A DNA stretch of 64,000 nucleotides from contig OU612066.1 of NCBI GenBank assembly GCA_914767715.1, positions 17,675,001 through 17,739,000 of the forward strand, written 5' to 3'. The DNA is from Membranipora membranacea. Its lineage: Eukaryota; Bryozoa; Gymnolaemata; Cheilostomatida; Membraniporidae. How positions within the stretch are numbered: position 1 is the stretch's first letter; each line of letters starts with the position of its first letter. The notes below the pieces were generated by a model. The model saw only the letters and a list, made by a program, of their open reading frames with translations, ran no database searches and had not been told where the DNA came from. This document shows positions 11,937 through 23,301 of the stretch, in pieces. The position numbers were made by a program, and so were the translations under genes.

Positions 11937-14231
11937 CCAACAGCAACGGTAGGTACGAAAAACCGAACCACGAACTCACGAACTACGAACCTTTAAAAAA
12001 CCGAACCTTCAATGTGTCTGATAACATAATTTCATCCAATGATGATCTTCGTAACAAAATGTCAACACTTTGATGAACAGTTATCCTCTCTTGCACTTTG
12101 GCAAATGATAGAGGACAACTCCAATCCCAGCAGAGAGTTTGGGACATAGGAGCAGGGAGAGTGGGAAGGGAATAGGGAGGGGAGCAGGGAGTTTGTCCCC
12201 GACTGAACAAAGAAGGGGATTTTGTTCTAGAAAAGACGCCAGGCTAGATCATGGCTTGAACGATTTCCAGATTGAGACAGAGGTTCCGGAGAGCTGGGAG
12301 CCACCAAGTTCAAACTTAGTGATTATTACCATGGTGGTGCGACTGATCCTGGAAAACTGAGTGATTATGCACAAATGCACGCAGTGATCCTTTTACTTAC
12401 TAAATGATGCTTGCAAATACTCTGTTTATGTGATCATTGCACTGTTTGAGTGATAAGGTGATCCAAGCAGATAACATATTATATGCGCATTCAAATAAAG
12501 GTAATGGTTCAGAGAAGAGACTGTTGATGGTGTTTACAAGTGTATTCAATGAACTTATTTGTATATTATGGTGCCTGAAATAGCAGCAAAATGAGAGGCA
12601 GACAAAAGGCCTGAGAGAATAGTAATGGCTCAGGCGGATTAATACTGAAGTGTGAGCATTCATGGCTATGAATACACATGTGATGGTAGACCATTGGGGA
12701 CATTAAGCAGTTCCTATCCAGTGGCAATGTATGTTGTTAATGACAGTAAGCTAACTATCAAGCCATAACTGTTGCAGACCAGCTATCACGAGGATTGTGC
12801 TGTGTCTTCTGGTACTGCGTAACTAAAAAAACCAGAAAATATCACATTCAAATTCAAAGAGAAGTGTTTGATATTATATGTCATGTTATTATCAGTTAAA
12901 ATTTATAACTCACTTTTTGCTCACTGCGCTCTACTCATAGCTTAAGGGCAGCATGAGGCAAGCTCCCCATTTCGTCATTGCCGGTTAATTTTATTTGCTT
13001 TTTTTATGGCTAGATGGTGACTGGTGAAGCTAACACCGCATTACATCTATCAATCATGCTCGGCTGGGTTAAAATGAATAATAAACCAATTAATTTTGGT
13101 ACATACCTGACCCATCTTGCAATGTAGTTGTTTTACCTGAGGCTGTTGCAGAAGACTAGGATGTTATCATTATCAGTTTAGTCCGGGCCACCAGAGCTTG
13201 AACTCGACTTCGTTACACAGCTATAGTACAGCATGTTAGTCTGACCATCGGATCAAAATAAGAAAAAACAGGCATTTTTTGGTATTCTGTGGTACGAGTC
13301 AGAGAAATCAATAGCTGAAGTTGTAATGAGTAAGGGCCCACATGGATATCTACAAACACAAGATTTCTTATGTTAGGTATTCATTGCAATATGCAGTTAA
13401 TATAGTATTTGCCTAACCACTTTCATAGAATCATTTCATTGATGATCAAGCCTGATCAAGCTAATGTAAATTTCAGAGAGGCAACACTGATCTGATATCT
13501 CTTAGAGTAGCATGAAATGCTGTATGTAAGACCTAACAGTTATAGTGATATAGTAAATGAGCTCAATTTTTTATAGAAGAATTATAATAATGTATATTAG
13601 AGGTCCTACTTTCCCCCTCATGCTTTGTTTGAAACCAAAGAACAGCCATGAACTTTCAAACAATATTTCAAGATAGGCCAACACCCATAGTACATACTTG
13701 TTAATTCTGTTGAGATGTGATGATTCAGAAGGCAGCCTTCTGCTCCTCCTGTGACGAGTCAAAGGGGCTCCAATTTACTAAACTGTGACCATTTCTAATA
13801 AATAAGTGAGGTGTGTCCTCCATTACAGCCTTCTGTAGTAGCTCCACATACTTCCATCATTTTCAAACTTGCAGGAATATATAGTCAACCCATTCCTCTC
13901 TCCAATGCAAAAGTTCATTTTGATTCATCATGACTAATTTGACAACTACTTGGTGTGTACCAAACTGTGCCATCTTGCTCTCCACAATTTTTCATCAAGT
14001 GACCTTGAGCTTGTGCACCTAGTTAGGATGCAATGAACTCTATTAAAAGTCAGAGTTTGATATCTGTTATATTATTGGTCACTTATCAAAACATGACATT
14101 TCATTGGCTACTGACAATTTAAACTTTGAGCAAATTGATTTAAGCAGGAGAGGATAATCCTGAGTTCGGTTTTTAGAGGGTTCGTAGTTCGTGAGTTCGT
14201 GGTTCGGTTTTTCGTACCTACCCCAACAGCA
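11937..14231. mobile_element. 2.3-kb TIR transposon, non-autonomous (MULE-like?)
   Basis: Perfect 44-bp inverted ends (11948-11991 and 14179-14222) begin GGTAGGTACGAAAAACCGAA. The 9-bp direct repeat CCAACAGCA flanks it (11937-11945 and 14223-14231), with two extra bases at the left. Long ends and a 9-bp duplication suit Mutator-like elements, but the superfamily is my inference. No transposase is visible; the longest internal frames have no recognisable motif. Confidence 0.8.
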
Positions 14232-15894
14232 AGGAGTTAACCATTATCGATATACAACATAAACAAAGTATACAGTGCTATAGCAAGGAGTAACTTGGTA
14301 CCTGTTTCTCCTTGGTTATAGGTTTGACAGTTAGACCATTTATATCAGACAAACGACAAATGCAGTCTGTGTTTTGTCAACTTGAATGAAAGTTATAAGC
14401 CAATTGGTCCAATCATATTTGTTGTAACTCTTTGATCTGTTATCTGTTCAAGTTCTGCCATGTTCAAATCCTCAAAGCTTGAATAGCTGTCAAGCCTTCC
14501 CTTACATGAGAAGGTGACTCCAGATTATTAAACAGCAGCCTGGGAATCCAGGCTAACATACACCAATGAACTAAACCTTAGTTCATTGCATACACCATAC
14601 CATTAGGTACCTGAGACTGGGGTTCATAAGCCAAGTTATACTGCGCTACCTGTAGACAATAGGACCAATATTTCATATGACATGATAGTATATTGATCAA
14701 CAAACCATCAACAACAAAGCCTGCCTAATAATTCAACGAGTGTCGCCTGCTGCGAAGGACAACTCCAAGGCATATTCATGATGCTTTAATTGACAATGCA
14801 TCCTCAACTTAACCTCATAACTAAACTTTAGTACTTTGATATACCCACATGAGTACTCACATCAAAGACAGAGTGACAGTGCAATTATGTGAGATTGTCT
14901 TAGCGACCTATACTTAAATACCAAGATATCAGAGTTCTGACATGCGCATAACATGAGTTCTGTAAAAGGTTTTCGGTGGGTCGATGTATTGGCCTCAAAA
15001 ATACCTTGAGATGCCTCATGACACCTAAAGACTGCAGACTAAAAATGCCTCAAACATCTCACAACTCCCTCACACAAGGTTAGAATGCAAACTGTCCAGG
15101 CGATTGAAATCTCATTAGAATAGTGAGAATCCCCTGACCCAAACAATATCATGCAAAGCAAAAAAAAATAGCCTCAGAGCATGCATGCATGCCTTATAAC
15201 CATTTGTAATCCAGCCCCAGAATTATACTATTATAGCGTATCCAATGGCTCATATTATTAGTTTTAACTTTACAATTACGCCAGACCGAAGTCATAAAAT
15301 TAAGTTATTATATAATTCTATGTCCTGCATGGCTGCCACAGCTTGAGTTTGGGTCGTGGGCAACATGTGTTTGGGGGGGGTTTTCTTGGGGAGTTGCGGA
15401 AACTGCCTCTATACAACGATAAAATAAATTTGGATAGTCAGGCTTGGGGGAAGCAGTCCCAACACTGGAAAAATGGATCAAGCTTTATCTACTTCTTTGC
15501 ATGATTACTGATGATAGTTTAATCACATAAAAAGGAATGCCATTCTACGCTGACTGACAGGACCTTTGTTAAATTAATATTTCATTCTGTTCGAATGAAC
15601 AAGACTCATGACGTTGATGTGAAATTATTATTTGAAACATCGTAAACAGTCACAGAGGCAAATCTGATTTTGGTATACCGCAATACTCAGTTTGTATGTG
15701 TATATGAATTGTCCTGTAACTTCAGCATGGAATGTTCACAGCTTTGCAGGTTCCTGACTACATAGTGATTGCAATTTGGGTTTCACAATATTGCAATAAT
15801 TGGAAAATTTACAACTTATAAAACTTACAATTACCATAATACAGGTTTGACAAAATGACCGGTTGGCTTCTTGGGGATAGAGATTGAAGGAAAG
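14232..15894. repeat. 3' flank of gene 2, duplicate of 5.72-7.64 kb
   Basis: Collinear with the 3' flank of gene 1. It contains GTTAGACC once (14330-14337) where the left copy has the P element, and a 24-bp palindromic insertion at 14565-14588 that the left copy lacks. It carries the recurrent block at 14391-14460. No coding gene is seen. Confidence 0.7.
14557..14596. mobile_element. 24-bp palindromic micro-insertion with 8-bp duplication
   Basis: CATACACC flanks both sides (14557-14564 and 14589-14596) of a 24-base near-palindrome, AATGAACTAA..TTAGTTCATT. The matching site in the gene 1 unit (6378-6385) has one CATACACC and no insert. A longer relative lies at 20974-21003. Confidence 0.8.
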
Positions 15895-16169
15895 TAGTGA
15901 GTTTTCTCCTGCGTGTCCTTATGTGTCAGGTCATACATCGCTCTGCGCTGCTGAAAAGGCAGTGTGGACAAGCAAACGGTTTTCTCTGGTGTGACTGAGA
16001 GTGTTAATTTTCATAGGTTATAGATATCAGCATCAGTTCAGTCAGGGCAAGGAGTTAAGGACACTTTAACTCCTTTAACTGTCTTTAACTCCTTGTTCAG
16101 GGCAAGCCAATGCTTTCTCTCCGCTGTGACTAATAGTGAGCAACTCATACTCAATTGACGAGCGGTCTT
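15895..16169 (-). pseudogene. Decayed zinc-finger remnants downstream of gene 2
   Basis: Fossil finger linkers equivalent to those after gene 1. A palindromic insertion at 16052-16096 (AAGGAGTTAAGGACA pairing with TGTCTTTAACTCCTT) is flanked by the direct repeat TCAGGGCAAG (16042-16051 and 16097-16106). The gene 1 copy near 7784 has a single CAGGGCAA. Confidence 0.65.
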
Positions 16170-18868
16170 TTATAGTTTTTCTTCAGAATGTTTCAGCATA
16201 TGAATATTCAAATTTCTTTGTTCTATGCTTCTATAAGGGCATTCAGGGCAGGCGAATGGTTTTTCTCCTTCAGGCCTATGCGTTAGAATGTGTTGTTTCA
16301 TATGTGACTGTTTACGGCTTCTATGAGGGCATTCAGGGCAAGTAAACGGTTTTTCTCCAGTGTGAGTCATTATGTGCCTTCTCATACATCCTTGATCTGC
16401 GCATCTATAAGGGCACTGAGGGCAAGCAAATGGTTTTTCTCCAGTATGTGTCAGAATGTGTCTGTTTAAATGTGATTGACTTGTGGTTTTATAAGGGCAA
16501 TCAGGGCAAGCATATGGTTTTTCGCCAGTATGACCCATAATGTGTTTTTTCAAACTTGCTTTTTCTGTGGTTCTGAAAGGGCATTCAGGGCAAGCAAATG
16601 GTTTTTCTTCAGTAGGCATATGTGTCAGAATGTGTCTTTTCAAATGTGGTCGACTTTTGCTTCTATAAGGGCATTGAGGGCAAGCAAATGGTTTCTCTCC
16701 AGTATGAGTCATATAGTGTGTTTTCAAATTTGCTTGTACTGTGCTTCTGTAAGGGCATTCAGTGCAAGCGAATGGTTTTTCACTAGTATGTGACATCATG
16801 TGGCACATCAGTTTCGATTTGTATCCGGTCGTATATGTGCAGTATTTACACTTCTTCTTGCCTCTCAAGTGCTCAGAATATCGCTCAGGATCTGGATATG
16901 ACCGGGTCAGGGTATCATCAGACTCTATCTGCAAATCATGTGGAAGTTCTGTTTTAATCTGCAGTGGCTGCATCTGACCGTCATCAAGTATTTCACCATC
17001 ATTATACTCTTCTGGTATATCTGCATCGTTGTCAGTGGTTTGTGGGTATTCTGTGTAACAAGTTAGGCTAGTAACAAACTCCGAGTTACATTCTGCATCA
17101 AAAGTATCCATATGTGCTGCAGATTCCGTCACCCCTCTTGTAGAAGACGTTAGATCATCACATGATGATGCTGCAGCAAGGGCATCTGTTATTGATATAC
17201 TGGCGGTGTGGTTAGATTGTTCAGTCTCTCCCCCAGGCTGAAGGCTACTGCAATCTCTATTCTGCGCTGCCTCTGTTAACAAATAGAATACTAAATATGA
17301 GCATATGTGACATATATTGATTGAGTAAATGTATTTTGGGGGCCATTATCATTGTTGTATTTTAGTGAATTGTTATTTTATTCTAAATGAGACTGAGAAC
17401 TCTAGAGGCTAGAGTGATGCAAATAAACGTAATTGTGTCACAATCACTTTAAAAGCAATTTTGTAAAAGATTGTAGATATGCTGCAACCCTGCCGCAGAC
17501 AATTACCCCTAAGAATCGGTCAACCCTCATTTTTCAATTCAGCACATAGTTTTACCCTAGTAACACCCGTTTTCTCCATGCCATCAAAAACTCTCCCTGC
17601 CATCAATTGCCAGAGCATTTATTGCTAGGCTGCCTCTGGCATTATTTCATAGTTCATATTTCATAGCAACCTTGATTTTCATCGGAAACTACCTGTGATG
17701 AGATTCTTAAAATTAACTTCTAGCTGTTTCTGTATACTGAGAGAGAGTCCACCATGTAGTGAGAGTATATCATTTCTACCATCACCACACTTTGAGGCTA
17801 AGAACGAAACCTGGTATCCTTGGTGACGCACAGACTCAACCTATAGAGTGAAAATCATTGGGCATTAAATCATCCATGAAATTGATAGACAGTTTTCAGA
17901 GCTCTAATTTTAGCCTCTATTTGGAGTTGTCCCCTCCTTAGTTTGTTACTTTTTAACCCACGCAGCATAAGAAAAAGGAGCCTAAATTGAAAACATCTTG
18001 AAAACCGCATATCATAGGATAAAAATTTGTATTGATCCAGCATTGGCATCATTGTTATCATTAGCGGTCAGTGTTTGTAAATCATTGGGGGCTTGAAAGC
18101 TGATTAATCTCATAAAAAATTTGAAGATGATTTTGTCAACAAAAAGCAGAAACTGAATTAAATGACTATCCAAACACCAATATTATTTCCCAAACCATGT
18201 CCCTATGAGCTTCAAATGGGACAGATTTTGAGTCACTAACCATTTTTCATCTTGCGTATTTCAAGAAAAGCCTATTTCAGCTCCTCTTTCCTATGCAGCG
18301 TTGGTTAAAAATTACCAAACTGGAGAGGGGGCAATCCGAATAGAGGCTCAAATAAGAGCTCCGAAAACTGTCTATTGTAATCATCAAAGTTGTTTCTCCT
18401 GGTAGCCAGCTTCAAAAGAAGTCCAAAACTGACCCTCTTGTACCATCAGAAGTTAGGAAATGAGGCATTGCAGTTGAGTTGTGAGGTCACAACAGGATTT
18501 GCAATCAAATTTATGCATTAGCCAATTGTAGACTGACAAGCAATACTCGCGTCTGCGGAGAGGCCTTGCTTTGATAAGTCGTAACTTTAATCCTAGTTGC
18601 CAGATTGAGCTGTTCTTGAGTTCTGATAATTATAACTTCATTTTGTGGATACTTTGAACTATGAACCTCGAAAAAATTCACTTTGATTCTCTAGTTGAGT
18701 CTTTAGTTTATTTCACTGAAATGTAATAAGCCACTCTCGGATTTGTGGCGTGAATATCGATAAAGGACGTAATCAGATAAACAAGAAAGGTGACAAACTC
18801 ACCACTCCTGAGAGTAGCTGACTGATGAATGCCGATAGCATTTGTTCTGCCTCAGAGCTTGTCGACAT
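16170..18868 (-). CDS. C2H2 zinc-finger protein, array gene 2 (AB domain, 8 fingers)
   Basis: Exons: A 18803-18868 (exon starts 18888), B 17693-17840, C 16170-17272; 438 aa from the exon A ATG. Splice sites: GTG|GTGAGT, ACAG|GTAGTT, acceptors TTTTGTAG, CTATAG and TTAACAG. Residues 1-71 are the AB domain (SAFISQLLSGV, VESVRHQGYQVSFLASKCGD). An acidic linker follows with LQIKTE. Eight intact C2H2 fingers start at about residue 213, the last two nearly identical to those of gene 1. The A-B intron is longer than in other copies because it contains the foldback repeat 17885-18375. The frame is open from the exon A acceptor, so an upstream coding exon is possible but not found. It is the closest relative of gene 1 and shares its flanks. 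Confidence 0.83.
17885..18375. mobile_element. Foldback MITE in intron A-B of gene 2
   Basis: The ends ATAGACAGTTTTCAGAGCTC and GAGCTCCGAAAACTGTCTAT are inverted. The arms stay similar for about 120 bases (TTGGAGTTGTCCCCTCC versus GGAGAGGGGGCAA). A TA duplication is possible. A related 3'-truncated copy is at 33509-33982. No coding potential. Confidence 0.75.
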
Positions 18869-18888
18869 GGTAACATTTAATTTCTTGC

Positions 18889-19419
18889 CTACAAAATTAA
18901 ATTTATTCAAACAATATAGACGTCCCTAAAACCATAAGCAGCTAAATGCAAAAATTAAAGGCAAGCTATGTGAAAAAAACAATACAAAATAAAGTTCGGT
19001 TGTGAAACTCCTGTTACCCGAGTTTCAAGCTTGCAAGCCGATCAAAGGTTCTTAGACTATGTAAAATTTGCAATAACTTGCGCCCAGTTATTAGCCAATA
19101 GGAGTGAGTATGAATGGTACATATGATCATGAGGAAAGGAGTGACATCATCATTACCCTTTATCAACTGAGGCATGTTTTTGAGTCTACAGCTGGACATG
19201 GGTGTATTTGAGAAACACATACCTGAGCTGGTATAGTTTCAACACCAAATTTTCATCGGGACTATGGGAACTTGGTTTCTCATAAACCTGTTAATCGTAC
19301 CAGGTCAATAATCAATAATGACAATTTGATAGGACAAGCTACCAAGGGGCTCCTATCTCTTCCAATATAATGAAAATTTGAACAAGTATGTGAAAGACTC
19401 TATTCTAGCACACGACATG
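18889..19419. repeat. Upstream of gene 2; inverted copy of 25.29-25.54 kb
   Basis: 19071-19160 (GTTATTAGCCAATAGGA, GAATGGTACATATGATCATG) and 19300-19400 reappear in reverse complement at 25465-25540 and 25290-25400. It is probably a dispersed repeat. No recognisable upstream coding exon for gene 2 is seen. Confidence 0.5.
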
Positions 19420-20080
19420 TATTACAAAAAATTATCCTGTGTTGAATGAGCACATAAAACCGTCGCTTGCAGCTGGTGTTTTAAGACATGTACCAGGTGC
19501 TGTATGGGACATGTCATACAGCAATCGAGGGCTATAAGCATTCTTGTTTGGGATGTAGGGACCGTATGAGTTCTGTAGGACATATCCTGTACAGCACATG
19601 CCACATGTGTTGTGCTAGCATAGTGTCCAGTAAATGGCCATCCGCCGCACATCTCTGTAGAAGGACCATCCGCTTAGGTAAAATGCCAATCCGGCAGTGC
19701 TAACTGGCCGTTCATTTTACCTTGTATCAATTTCAAAGTGTGACTGTCACGAACCCAACCGGATGCCTAATAAGCAACCGCCGGATGTCCACGTGGTTGC
19801 CTAATTAGGCATCTGGTTGGCACTTGGGCAAGATACAAACCCATTCGCATCTGTCAAATTCGTATCTGGAAGCCTTTTTGCAAACGGATGCCTATTTGGC
19901 GTTCGGCGGTTGTCCAAGTGCCAAGCGGATGCCACACGGACACTCTGCATGGGCTGCACCAACAAACCCTCTACAAGATGATTTCAAAAAACTGGCTACT
20001 GCCTATACAGAACTGGACTACTTTTTCTGTAATGTGATGTTTATGATTTGTCTCGAAATGGTGAACGATCGGGGCTCTAA
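19420..20080. repeat. Dispersed repeat family R, copy 1
   Basis: Shared phrases AAAACCGTCGCT, AGGTGCTGTATGGGACATGT, CCAGTAAATGGCCATCCGCC, GGATGCCTATTTGGC and CATACAGAACTGGACT recur at 26.6-27.0, 34.9-35.9 and 48.7-50.1 kb. Short inverted subrepeats (GGATGCC with GGCATCC) are frequent. No open frame is conserved between copies. Several copies lie upstream of array genes. Confidence 0.6.
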
Positions 20081-20082
20081 CA

Positions 20083-20540
20083 CCTAGGGCAAACCCTGCT
20101 TGGGGAATGACTGGTATATATATACATTACAAAATAAAGTACACCTATGCTGTAGTATGTTGGATAGGCCCTGGGGGCCGATGTCAGGGAGACATGCCCC
20201 AATGCACCTATGAGAGTTGTGTAACAAAAGGCCTTTTGTTTGGTGAACAAAGGAGTACAATGGCAGGCAAAGTGTGCTTGTCTGAATGCATGTTGGATCC
20301 ATGTGATTGCATGCTGGGGCGCGTGTATTGATAGGCTCAGCTCTCTACTTTTGCTACACTCATTTGTGGGTATACACAATCAACCCGCTGCTACAATATG
20401 TAGGAACCACTGGTAAAGGGTATTTCACAACTCAACTGTACTTTATTTTGTAATGTATATATATAATATTTATATATATAATTATTCTAATAATTATTAA
20501 TAATATCCCCATCATTCCCGAAGCAGGGTTCGCCCAAGGT
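20083..20540. mobile_element. Nested MITEs: outer inverted ends with 337-bp MITE copy 2 (20122-20458)
   Basis: The outer arms TAGGGCAAACCCTGCTTGGG (20088-20107) and the complementary TCCCGAAGCAGGGTTCGCCC (20515-20534) enclose the second copy of the MITE described at 11081-11411, which has the same ATACATTAC ends. AT repeats separate the two layers. Non-coding. Confidence 0.7.
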
Positions 20541-20691
20541 AATAAAAAGCCAATATGTTGGCTGGCACTGATAGGTAGGGTGAAGTGACAGAGTCACTGG
20601 CAAAAATTTATAATGTCAGGTCATATGTAATGTATTTATATCTGTCACTTCACCCTACCAACCAGTGCCAACATATTGGCTTTTTATTACC
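20539..20691. mobile_element. Short hairpin element
   Basis: GTAATAAAAAGCCAATATGT at 20539 is matched by its reverse complement ending at 20691. The arms are about 50 bases with few mismatches around a loop of about 50 bases. It resembles a foldback MITE; no target duplication was read with confidence. Confidence 0.7.
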
Positions 20692-20836
20692 TTTAGTACA
20701 ATCAAGGAAGGAGACCCCTTGGTACTATGTTAATGCCAAAGGACAGGTTACTCACAGCTCTGTTTGCAAGAAGAACAGTATTTTTCAGATCAAATGATGT
20801 CAAAGTCTTTAAATTTAGAAGATTATCTACGGACTG

Positions 20837-20915
20837 GCCAATGTAAACGGCTGTAACTCATTGGTCAGGTAGCTGCTTGAGTTTTGTCACTTTCATTTAA
20901 AAAAAAAAAAGGACA
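20837..20915. repeat. Recurrent intergenic block (one of seven)
   Basis: The core CCAATG..TGTAACTC..TAGCTGCTTGAGTTTTGTCAC recurs, diverged, at 5790-5855, 14391-14460, 28359-28425, 37838-37905, 51002-51068 and 59582-59730. In most cases it lies between the 3' end of one array gene and the exon A of the next. It could be a shared 5' regulatory region or simply part of the duplicated unit. Confidence 0.6.
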
Positions 20916-20965
20916 ATTGCATGAGAAAGCAACTCCTAATATTTTAACTAAAGCTATGCAGAGTG

Positions 20966-21011
20966 GCTCAGCTCAATGAACTAAACCTAAGGTTTTGTTC
21001 ATTGCTCAGCT
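20966..21011. mobile_element. 30-bp palindromic micro-insertion with 8-bp duplication
   Basis: GCTCAGCT flanks both sides (20966-20973 and 21004-21011). The insert 20974-21003 starts CAATGAACTAAACC and ends with a near complement, so it is the same family as 14565-14588 at an unrelated target. Confidence 0.75.
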
Positions 21012-22310
21012 GAACCCTTTGTGTGTGTATTTGTAGGGGATAGTTAGTTGGCTCAATTGGTAAGAGCATGTCATTCAATGTCAGGCAATTTTATTGGGGA
21101 GCATTTATGATTTTTGTAATCAACCAGCTGGTATTCGTCTTCGAGAGTTAAGAGAAAATGTTGACGATCTAGATCATTTTCATTAATACTGAAATGAATT
21201 ACCATCAAAGTGGAATAACTTACCCTCTACAAATGCACAAGGGAGGGACGAAAACCATTTATGAAACCAAACGAGGAAGCCCTAATCTACCAAGCATTAA
21301 ATCCTATTCCGACAAGATACAACCCATACTAATTTTCTGGTGTAAAGCTACTTGTCAAAACAGGATTTACATCACATTTGACTAACTGTCAGGTTAACTT
21401 AGCCTTATCTCAGCGGCCCCAGTTTTGTTGTTTTGGGCAGCTGAGACAAGGCTAAGGTACAATGTGAGAGTGAACATTGAGAATTGCTTTAATGACATAT
21501 TATTCCCTCGTTGGGGCATATTGTCCAATGCTAGCCTTATCTCAAGATTCCATTTTTGTTTTCTTTATCACATTATGGCTACCAGCAGATCACCCTATTT
21601 TCAGATATACAATAGTTTCTTTGGGACTCAATGCACTAGTCCAAGCTTGAGTCCACTAATGGAATGCATACGCAGGCAAACAGCTATCTACTAAAGAACA
21701 TAGGATATTACAATTGAGGATAATGCATATGTCATACGTGCGTATGTCAACAAAATCCTGAGAGAAAATTGTTTGCCCTTAGAGCTAGGGGATTATACAC
21801 TGTTTCTATGATTTGATTCGATATTGTTTTCTTTAATGAAGGATTCAGGGGTCGAATTACATCAAGCCAACAAGCGATAACGAGGTTAGGGTCCATGAAT
21901 CTGAAATTGTCATTCCTTGGCATTCTTCAGAATCTAGATCAATCTAACAATGAAATATTTCCGATAACATCAAAATCCTGTAAAAAATATGTATAGTATA
22001 CCATCCAGACAAAATCACTGTATAGCCGTAACTCTGTACACTGAAAGGGCTTCAATGCGCCCATCCAGAAGATTGTCTCCAATCAAATTACCCTCTTCTA
22101 TGGACCAACAGAAAACATGGTCAACAGTACACTCACTCAGATCTAATCTCGGTGTCATTTGAATTTGGTAAAGCCAGGGAGGGTTGGATGGGTATATCCC
22201 ACCTTCCCCGGGAGAATGCATAAATTAGCTTGTCAGTGTTTATGAACTGTCCTGTATTTGCAGATCAGAATATTTATCAAAAAAATATTATTTAGATTTC
22301 TTACTACTTT
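21012..22310. repeat. 3' flank of gene 3, duplicated at 28.43-29.55 kb
   Basis: Matches the 3' flank of gene 4 in order (ATTACCATCAAA, AGCTACTTGTCAA, TTTTGTTGTTTTGGGC, ATCACTGTATAGCC, GTAAA.CAGGGAGG). A tRNA-like A box (TGGCTCAATTGGTAAGAGC) near 21054 lacks a B box; the gene 4 counterpart keeps AGGTTCAAGTCC near 28589, so both are SINE or tRNA relics. No gene. Confidence 0.6.
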
Positions 22311-23301
22311 GGGGTTGTTTTTGGATGATGCTTCCGAGTATGTACTATCAAGTTGGATTTAAAACGGCATCTATAAGGGCATTCAACGCAAGCAATTGGT
22401 TTTTCACCTGTATGTGTCAGAATGTGTGTCCTCAAATCTGCTTGCCGTGAATATCTATATGGGCATTCTGAACAAGCAAATGGCTTTTCTCATTTAGGCC
22501 TCTGTGTTAGTATGTGTTGTTTCATATGTGACTGTTTACGGCTTCTATAAGGGCATTCAGTGCAAGAATTTTTTCTGCGATATGCGTCCTCATATGCTTT
22601 TTCAGTTCCGATTTAGAGCTTGTTTTAAATTCACAATACTGGCAGTTCTTCTCGTCACTAAAATCCTCATCAGTAGGATCAACAGATGGAGTGGTGGTGG
22701 TGGTACGATCAAGCTCTATATGCAGATCATTTGGAAGTTCAATTTTGTTCTGCAGTTCCTGCTCTTGACACTCAATAAGTATTTCACCACCAGTATATTC
22801 CTCTTGTTCACCAAGATCAGTAGTCAGTGAGTATTCAGTATATCCAGTTGGGCTAGCGCTAGCCTCTAGGGTACTTTGTACCATAGTATCCACAAGGGCG
22901 TGTGTTATTTGAATATTGACTGGATGGTTAGTTTGTAGAGCATCTTCTGGAGACTGAATGTTAAGGGCGTCTTCACACTCAATAAATCTATCACCACTGC
23001 TATAAGCTTCCGGTACATCAGTCGTTGGTGAGTACTCGGCGTCACCAGTTAGGGTACCATCAAACCCTGAGTTACATTCTACCTTACTAGTGTCCATATG
23101 TGCTGCAGATTCCATTACTGTTCTTGTATTAGATGTATCCAAGAGTAAGTGGTTTTCTGTGGTGTGCTTTAGAGCATGCCGTTTCACACCTTTTTTTTGT
23201 GCGCTTCTAAACGGACAGTATTGGCAAGCAAATGGTTTTTCTCCAGTATGTATCAGAATGTGCCTTTTCAAACACGTTTTATCCACGGCTCTATAGGGGC
23301 A
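22311..23301 (-). pseudogene. Disrupted 3' part of gene 3 (third linker/finger module)
   Basis: Translation continues in the gene 3 frame after the TAA at 23302-23304, with CPYRAVDKTCLKRH, CQYCPFRSAQKKGVKRH, an acidic linker and CQYCEFKTSSKSELKKH, to 22522. A frameshift near 22586 moves the next fingers (CTECPYRSRKQSHMKQH) to another frame. There a TGA near 22493 replaces the usual linker Gly of GEKPFAC before two last fingers. The tract was clearly once coding. Confidence 0.8.

Noticed and set aside
12139-12360. 73-codon plus-strand frame
   Set aside because: Inside the 2.3-kb TIR element, low complexity, no recognisable motif.
13107-13160. Donor-like CAG|GTATGTACC upstream of gene 1 with a short open phase-1 frame
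   Set aside because: It lies inside the 44-bp-TIR transposon (11946-14222), so it is unlikely to be an original exon of gene 1.
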